Shown piece by piece: positions 62,001-64,000 of a stretch of 64,000 nt of DNA. The DNA lies in assembly GCF_037975245.1 (NCBI RefSeq), contig NC_092572.1:5105501-5169500 (forward strand). Direction: 5' to 3'. A model generated the notes under the pieces. That model was not told the DNA's origin and did not search any database. It saw nothing but the letters and a program-made list of their open reading frames with translations. This DNA comes from Apostichopus japonicus (taxonomy: Eukaryota; Echinodermata; Holothuroidea; Aspidochirotida; Stichopodidae). The position numbers were made by a program, and so were the translations under genes. Numbering within the stretch: the stretch's first letter is position 1; every line of letters starts with the position of its first letter.

Positions 62001-63452
62001 TTTGGAAAATTGTCCCTGTTCAGCCGATAGTAGTTTTTCACGTTTCCCCTTATTAGTACTGGCAGCAGGAACTGCTCTTTTCCTCTGTTTTAAAGGAATT
62101 AATTTGGTCTTCCTCGGTTCTTTAGCTTTCACTTCGAGAACTGTACCTTTCTTTTTGACTCTTTTACCTCCTTTGCTGACCTTTGGGGAAGCCTCCGAGT
62201 CAAAGAAGAGGGTTTTCTTGACGCCTAGAGTTCTATCCGGTGAGAAGATTTGTTCGTCGGACGACGAAACAAAATCAGAGCTGGCTGCCGATTCAGAGAG
62301 TAGAGAAGAATTAGACGGCTTGGAGTTCGCCGACCTGGCTAGAGTCGCAAAATCTAGTCTCTGAAATTTAGTAGGAGCCAAGTAGACGTCCTCCTCGATA
62401 AATCTCTTACTCGGTTTGATGACCCGCGACGATCTCGAGCTGACCTTCGGCATGATGAACTGCGCCTTCCGTCTCACTTTCTCCAGGGTCGAATGTCCGG
62501 GCGACGACGACGTTGGAGGAGAGACGGATTCGGGAGACAGGAAAGCATCTTTCACTGGAGATATTCCAGGAAGTTCTCCAAAGACCGGAGCCAGACCAAA
62601 GAGGTGGCTCTTGAACTTGTTTAGACCGCGAGAGTCGGTGACCATATTGGCCAACTTCGCCGACTGTTTGACGCTCCGCTTACCGTCGCGATGGAAGATT
62701 CGAGGGAAGGTATCTACTGGCTCTGTTGGCGATTCTGCCTGCAGCAATTTCAACTGCATTGCGCTTATCTTGTTCTCTTTAGCTTTGGCCAGCAACTGTT
62801 TGGCCCGCTTAGTTTCCACTCTCTTGGTTTTGGGAATCACCGTAACCGCGGGATACTTCCTCGGTCGGCCTCTGACCTTGGCGAGGGCCTCGTCTCCCTC
62901 TGCTGCCGACGGTGGTGGTGGTGGTTTACTGCCAGCATGGTTGTTATTGACCAGATCTTTGACACCCTTGTGTTTCTTATTAAATTTACGCTCCAAAAAC
63001 CCGGGGAATTTTATCTTGAGTTTCTCGGTCTTTATCGGTGTTTTTCTTGGCAGCTTCACTGAGATTTGGTTTTGCTTCCATTTCTTTGCCTTGACCTCTT
63101 TTTTGAGTTTCACTGGGGTCTTTTTGATCATTTTAGCCGGCTTACCTCTCATGAAATTCCCCGGTAGCATCTCTCTGTAGGAGAAGGGTAACAGATGCCG
63201 GCCTACGATCGGTATCTGTTTAGCTTTCGTTACGCCCCCTGTCTTGGTCCTGTGCAAGTCTGCATGATACATTCTTTTAAAAGCAACCGCTGTTATATTC
63301 CTCATCTTACACTTGGGTCTTTTCTCACCGTCTGATTGCGATCCTGCTACGATTTTATTTACCGATGTCCGATCGAGCTTCAGCCTCTGACAGATTTCAG
63401 GGTAGAGCTGGCTTCCTATTTGATCAGCTGAGAAACCAATGAAATCATCATC
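27577..63452 (-). CDS. KMT2A: Histone-lysine N-methyltransferase KMT2A/B (MLL/trithorax), 5' end beyond window
   Basis: Coding exons on -: 63452-61175, 60505-60441, 59002-58864, 58504-58297, 57339-57292, 55817-55451, 53736-53542, 52408-52298, 51674-51534, 50610-50518, 50327-50207, 48364-48251, 47449-47262, 46132-45230, 43950-43763, 42696-42569, 41530-41418, 40342-40235, 39794-39636, 38808-38615, 37892-33358, 32456-32217, 31887-31754, 30761-30598, 29547-29461, 29091-28962, 28105-28010, 27750-27577. All are GT-AG with matching phases: 11,421 bases, 3,806 residues, stop at 27577. Domain order is that of KMT2A/B: AT-hook-like basic region, CXXC, PHD1-3, bromodomain, extended PHD, FYRN, FYRC, WIN-like, SET, post-SET. 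The family methylates H3K4 in COMPASS-like complexes with WDR5, RBBP5 and ASH2L and maintains Hox expression. A pre-duplication KMT2A/B ortholog is likely; KMT2A is used as the symbol. Oddities: acceptor array at PHD3, long bromodomain insertion, no visible Taspase1 site. Confidence 0.97.
28685..28945 (+). repeat. About 51-bp tandem repeat, five copies
   Basis: Units with CCCACAATGCACCATCCTGT restart near 28721, 28777, 28827, 28878 and 28929. The last unit ends about 17 bases from the donor of the first SET exon (28962). Confidence 0.85.
29461..30761 (-). CDS. KMT2A: KMT2 WIN-like motif and pre-SET exons
   Basis: 30761-30598 encodes INPHGCSRAEVFRAKL (human NPHGSARAEVHLRKS); the Arg in SRAEV corresponds to the WDR5-binding Arg of the WIN motif. 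29547-29461 encodes DLPMAMRFRHLKQTAKEAVG, nearly identical to human. These link FYRC to SET. Confidence 0.95.
29800..30500 (+). repeat. About 159-bp tandem repeat, four copies
   Basis: The anchor AACCTCACCACAGGTACAG recurs near 29848, 30017, 30176 and 30335; the last two units are 159 bp apart and nearly identical. Internal sub-repeats of TCCAGTGTG(T/C)ATC are visible. In the KMT2 intron between the WIN and pre-SET exons. Confidence 0.85.
31129..31488. mobile_element. TTAA-bounded MITE, second family
   Basis: The left end TTAAAGGTCTGCTGTG continues to ACTATAGCACACTAT. The right end is its imperfect inverse (ATAGCGTGCTATAATT to GCAGATCTTTAA). The inverted ends span about 40 bp. In a KMT2 intron; no coding capacity. 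Its body differs from the 17792 family. Confidence 0.65.
31754..32456 (-). CDS. KMT2A: KMT2 FYRC exons
   Basis: 32456-32217 encodes HLVYEIKSDDGFEASGLS and VEEVWTKVIDLVQEQR then LKPLSFAG. 31887-31754 encodes VDFLKVIGIKQDAIVFLTE and GARNCQHYRFKFHAP. Both align closely to human (VFEISSDDGF, AWKSLTDKVQEAR, LGILHDAVVFLIEQL, KHCRNYKFRFHKP). Confidence 0.96.
32855..33240 (+). repeat. About 145-bp repeat with TGACCTTTGACCT core
   Basis: Three degenerate units with CTGACCCCAAATGACCTTTG-like cores near 32864, 33008 and 33150. Related units occur at 25751-25790 and 38050-38400. The unit at 32875-32887 is a perfect DR1 (TGACCT-T-TGACCT). In the KMT2 intron before FYRC. Confidence 0.8.
33358..37892 (-). 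CDS. KMT2A: KMT2 giant linker exon between FYRN and FYRC
   Basis: A single 4,535-bp exon (about 1,511 residues), in the place of human exon 27. It begins with the end of FYRN (CSRVFWST), then is Ser/Thr/Glu/Lys-rich and largely disordered. It contains an AT-hook-like SRRGRPPKVK and a 28-residue motif repeated three times (36609-36860). In the last third (33700-34300) it becomes Pro/Val/Ser-rich with many hydrophobic residues, as in the transactivation region of human KMT2A. I found no Q-x-D-G-x-D-D Taspase1 motif. Donor TCAG|GTAAGC. Confidence 0.95.
36609..36860 (-). repeat. 84-bp coding repeat, three copies
   Basis: In-frame triplication inside the giant KMT2 exon. Each unit encodes 28 residues with core SKESKDGSVIEESSAKND. 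The third copy in protein order has L for V, and flanks differ slightly. Near identity at base level indicates recent expansion. Confidence 0.93.
38050..38400 (+). repeat. DR1-bearing repeat, second cluster
   Basis: Units near 38061, 38198 and 38335 with AATTGACCTTTGACCTCC, TGACCCTTGACC and AACCTTTGACCTTT cores. 38066-38078 is a perfect DR1. In the intron between FYRN and the giant exon of KMT2. Confidence 0.8.
38615..38808 (-). CDS. KMT2A: KMT2 FYRN exon
   Basis: Encodes FAVARRVSVSLENIKWNR, then LEPTTVKVLVGSLTVEVLG and KGLFPLEFR, aligned to human FEVFRRVFVDFEGI and LEPENIHMMIGSMTIDCLG. FYRN pairs with FYRC to hold the two halves of the protein together. The fold is completed by CSRVFWSTKSAGKRSVY at the start of the next exon. 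Confidence 0.95.
39636..41530 (-). CDS. KMT2A: KMT2 extended PHD (ePHD) exons
   Basis: 41530-41418: RRCVLCGKLGDDEPDKAGRL. 40342-40235: DEWIHINCALWSAEVFEE and DGSLVNVHTA. 39794-39636: RCEHCSNLGATVGCCQAGC then ANYHFICAR and KRVYCERH. Ligand spacing matches the human ePHD. The first intron carries YY1-motif tandem repeats (40865-41240). Confidence 0.96.
40865..41240 (+). repeat. 161-bp tandem repeat with paired YY1-like motifs
   Basis: GCCGCCATCTTG occurs at 40896, 41057 and 41218 (161-bp period), each preceded by a second GGCCATCTTGG 20-25 bases upstream. Between them the units share GCAACAT(A/G)CCATGA and TCATTTGTTCATCTCCGAT. In the KMT2 ePHD intron. Confidence 0.88.
42235..42395 (+). repeat. 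About 35-bp tandem repeat with GGGTTAACTGTAAAA core
   Basis: Five degenerate units of AACTGTAAAATGAATGGAGT with intervening GTTAGGGTTA-like sequence. In a KMT2 intron, 3' of the ePHD-preceding exon. Confidence 0.8.
42569..43950 (-). CDS. KMT2A: KMT2 bromodomain, second part
   Basis: 43950-43763 encodes NKFIDDCAGIIQASM and VLTKTVQKMFPWSDV (human SFFIRQMERVFPWFSV). 42696-42569 encodes GMLPNAVLPPNLDHHYALW (human GMLPNAVLPPSLDHNYAQW). Phases 2 and 1 join cleanly. Confidence 0.95.
44221..44455 (+). mobile_element. tRNA-headed SINE, full-length copy
   Basis: Box A-like TTAGCTCAGTGG (44225-44236) and box B GGTTCGAGTC (44270-44279), then a unique body (AGAGTTGTTGAC, CATGGACGTTAAATATGAA, GCTTTGATAAGCCAATGA, CTGCTTGCAGGAGGATCTAA) and an (ATAC)n tail. 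A headless second copy is at 55300-55440. Both are antisense to KMT2. Confidence 0.8.
45230..47449 (-). CDS. KMT2A: KMT2 bromodomain, first part with long insertion
   Basis: 47449-47262 encodes LYNILTDLPDTIPYLCEGC and the first bromodomain helix region (EIEEELQAGFTNVM). 46132-45230 (301 codons) is mostly a Ser/Glu/Lys-rich, probably disordered insertion, returning to family sequence at FRAIKLKMEAGDYTSV (human LEGVKRKMDQGNYTSV). The matching human insertion is roughly 45 residues; here it is about 280. Confidence 0.93.
47481..47749. mobile_element. TTAA-flanked MITE, copy C (internally deleted)
   Basis: Same family as 17792-18165: left end TTAAAGGCATTACAGACTT, right end GAGTCTTCACACCCTTTAA. 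About 95 bp near the right end is missing, joining GGGATCGA directly to GAGTCTTC. Its left end lies 31 bases from the KMT2 acceptor at 47450. Confidence 0.75.
48251..48364 (-). CDS. KMT2A: KMT2 PHD3 exon, authentic copy at the end of a tandem acceptor array
   Basis: Acceptor CTGTTAG|GTAACTAC; encodes NYCPICRQCYEADDFESKM then MQCGQCNVWVHSKCENLT, aligned to human NFCPLCDKCYDDDDYESKMMQC. PHD3 of KMT2A binds H3K4me3 and the cyclophilin CYP33 in human. The acceptor and first 31 exon bases are copied about 18 times upstream (48380-49825). Confidence 0.95.
48332..49825 (-). repeat. 78/79-bp tandem array of PHD3 splice acceptor plus exon start
   Basis: About 19 units, the last being the real PHD3 exon. 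On - each has a pyrimidine-rich tract (GTTTTGCTTTCATCTGTTAG), then 31 exon-identical bases, then 27 bases of spacer with GGATTCATTCTTTG. Most units are 78 bp and keep the exon frame (26 codons). Those near 48510, 48903, 49138, 49451, 49608 and 49687 read AGATAACC instead of AGTTACC on +, are 79 bp and shift frame. Units are near identical, implying recent expansion. Confidence 0.95.
50207..53736 (-). CDS. KMT2A: KMT2 PHD1 and PHD2 exons
   Basis: 53736-53542 ends HLIKINFL (human HRIRVDF). 52408-52298 has the WRQGVSLISSEPFIPRIVCFLC start of PHD1. 51674-51534 holds LLYCNVCCEGFHEFCLE and ENWCCRNCKVCNVCGR. 50610-50518 holds LLTCDKCHTCYHAECLGPNY. 50327-50207 holds ICSRCVKCRSCGSTSPGK and DFSLCEEC. 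Cys/His ligands follow the human order. Human PHD1-2 are needed for chromatin retention of the protein. Confidence 0.95.
50933..51110 (+). repeat. About 100-bp tandem duplication in a KMT2 intron
   Basis: CTGCTGATAAAACCTAGCTT followed by GTCAACACACAATTCA occurs in two direct copies near 50945 and 51040. Confidence 0.8.
52479..52790 (+). mobile_element. tRNA-headed SINE with AAGCGCTATATAAA tail
   Basis: The head runs GCGTGGTGGCCAATTGGCTA to box B GGTTCGATTCC (52531-52541). The tail AAAGCGCTATATAAAAAGC with A/T repeats is shared by many marine-invertebrate SINEs. It begins about 70 bases upstream of a KMT2 acceptor (52409), antisense. Confidence 0.75.
54230..54592 (-). mobile_element. tRNA-headed SINE (minus strand)
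   Basis: On - the head reads GTTGTGGTCGAGTGGTTAAG, then box B GGTTCAAGTCC, then GTTGTGTGCTTGGGCAAGGC, the second segment common to related SINEs. The 3' end is uncertain. In the KMT2 intron between 53736 and 55451. Confidence 0.65.
54834..55160 (+). repeat. 160-bp tandem duplication
   Basis: Copies start at 54834 and 54994 with TTGCAATTAACAGTGAAT and share GCCCTAATTAATGTGTG and AGAATATTAAGGCTGTGTAC. Confidence 0.85.
55300..55440 (+). mobile_element. Headless SINE copy beside a KMT2 5' splice site
   Basis: Matches the body of the 44221-44455 SINE from ACAGAGTTGTTGACA to GCAGGAGGATCTAAAATACAT but lacks the tRNA head. Its 3' end at 55440 is 10 bases from the donor of the 55817-55451 exon. Confidence 0.82.
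55451..58504 (-). CDS. KMT2A: KMT2 CXXC zinc finger exons
   Basis: The CXXC domain is split over 58504-58297 (RCGVCEGCMITENCQVC), 57339-57292 (DMKKYGGPGTKKQAC) and the start of 55817-55451 (NMRRCKNM). The KFGG loop of human is KYGG here, followed by a KKQ(C/A)C-like segment. This domain binds unmethylated CpG. Acceptor TTCAAG|GC at 58504 is chosen because the alternative four bases on (GCAAG) breaks frame. The remainder of 55817-55451 is a Pro/Ser-rich linker. A SINE ends 10 bases inside the following intron. Confidence 0.92.
57811..58078 (+). repeat. 54-bp GGA-rich minisatellite
   Basis: Purine-only GGGAGGAGGTAGG-type sequence with 54-bp units marked by GAGAGTGGAGGGAGG at 57897, 57951 and 58005. 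The regular G-runs could form quadruplexes. In the KMT2 intron within the CXXC region. Confidence 0.88.
58864..60505 (-). CDS. KMT2A: KMT2 exons before CXXC
   Basis: Exon 60505-60441 (65 bp, VYKQMAEAQRADRSPEEEKK) is supported by splice sites and phase only. Exon 59002-58864 carries GGPRIKHVCRRAAVAL, almost identical to human RGPRIKHVCRRAAVAL, followed by PDDITELSG. The latter is certain; the small exon is the least secure of the set, although its removal would break the phase. Confidence 0.85.
59382..59853. mobile_element. MITE with perfect 25-bp inverted ends
   Basis: 59382-59406 (AGGTCAATCCATGCC...) is the exact reverse complement of 59829-59853 (...GGCATGGATTGACCT). The 472-bp element has no coding capacity and no clear target duplication, so its superfamily is unassigned. 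In a KMT2 intron. Confidence 0.78.
61175..63452 (-). CDS. KMT2A: KMT2 large N-terminal exon
   Basis: Opens in phase 0 after a TTCCTAG acceptor with DDDFIGFSADQIG, matching the human EQFLGFGSDEEV region near the exon 1/2 join. It contains an AT-hook-like KVRGRPRKYP, then ETKRAKQLLAKAKEN (human IAKQLLQRAKKG) and SSRVIKPSKRFIEED (human SSRIIKTPRRFIEDE). The rest is Lys/Ser-rich and disordered. It corresponds to human exon 3 in position and size. The upstream menin/LEDGF-binding N-terminus is outside the window. Donor GCAG|GTTGGT. Confidence 0.93.
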
Positions 63453-64000
63453 CTAGGAAGATGAAAAAAAAAGAAAAGGTGCAAACATAAAGAAACAATG
63501 AAAATAAAGATGAAGGGTGAGGGGCAGCGGGGGGGGGGGAGGAGGGAGGGATATTAATCAGGGCTTGGGCAGACAGAACCTGGGGCAAAAGTTACAGATA
63601 ATTGGTGATTTGACTGACTGACAATCACAAGGCCTGAAGTCATTAGAATAATAGAATTGCTTTATTTGCTTGAATCTCATGAATGTTAACACAGCCAGCA
63701 CCGATGAAGAAAAGTGAAGAATGGACAAATTTGCATGCACTAGAAGGTAAAATAATTGTGATGGAGGATTTACAAATTTATTGTCAGTTAGAATCCAGTT
63801 AGACTTATGATTATCAATCAACTGTAATCTTTGCATACTGTACATCGTGCCAGTTCAAAATCTACACCAGACAAAGTGACAAAGAAGTCTGACATAATGA
63901 AAGAGAAATTTTTAACACAAATGTTGGGATATGTAAATATGTATGAATCTGGAGCAGTATCAGAAAATCTTAAGAGTAAAAAGCAGAGTCAGAATTTTTT
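63453..64000. other. KMT2 intron upstream of the large N-terminal exon
   Basis: Starts at the CTTCCTAG acceptor on -. Contains a G-run (63525-63545) and AT-rich sequence. No further exon is recognised before the window edge. Confidence 0.7.

Overview
This window is animal nuclear DNA: genes split by GT-AG introns, AT-rich intergenic sequence, and many degraded transposons and minisatellites. Every reconstructed protein resembles its vertebrate ortholog closely, there is a single KMT2A/B (trithorax/MLL) type gene, and tRNA-headed SINEs and hAT-like MITEs are common. A marine invertebrate deuterostome (echinoderm or hemichordate) fits best, but that assignment is inference.

Four protein-coding genes were assembled exon by exon, with splice sites and reading phase agreeing at every junction. 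(1) LRRC58 on + (3868-9048, 3 coding exons, 367 aa). (2) NKAPD1 (C11orf57) on - (19244-15262, 4 coding exons, 228 aa). (3) PIH1D2 on + (22376-25686, 4 coding exons, 326 aa), divergent from NKAPD1 across a 3.1 kb gap that probably holds a shared promoter and noncoding first exons. (4) A KMT2A/B histone H3K4 methyltransferase on -, from the window's right side down to a stop at 27577. It has 28 coding exons here (3,806 codons); its N-terminal exon(s) lie beyond base 64000. Domains in order: AT-hook-like basic N-terminal region, CXXC, PHD1-PHD2-PHD3, bromodomain, extended PHD, FYRN, a 1.5-thousand-residue linker in one 4.5 kb exon, FYRC, WIN-like motif, SET, post-SET.

Layout: 1-3.8 kb intergenic repeats; 3.9-9.9 kb LRRC58; 10-15 kb intergenic with a LINE fragment, a tRNA-headed repeat and a hAT-like MITE; 15.2-19.3 kb NKAPD1; 19.4-22.3 kb divergent intergenic region with a hairpin minisatellite and LINE debris; 22.4-26.5 kb PIH1D2; 26.7-64 kb KMT2. 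PIH1D2 and KMT2 converge tail to tail. NKAPD1 and PIH1D2 are also head to head in human 11q23, where KMT2A lies on the same chromosome arm, so the arrangement looks like retained ancestral linkage.

The most unusual structure is a roughly 1.5 kb tandem array (48332-49825) in KMT2. About 19 units of 78-79 bp each carry a copy of the 3' splice site and the first 31 bases of the PHD3 exon; the last unit is the real exon. Other points of interest: a repeated and expanded Ser-rich C-terminal coding end downstream of the LRRC58 stop, a very long insertion in the KMT2 bromodomain, no recognisable Taspase1 site in the FYRN-FYRC linker, repeats lying within tens of bases of KMT2 splice sites, and intronic repeats carrying nuclear-receptor DR1 and YY1-like motifs.
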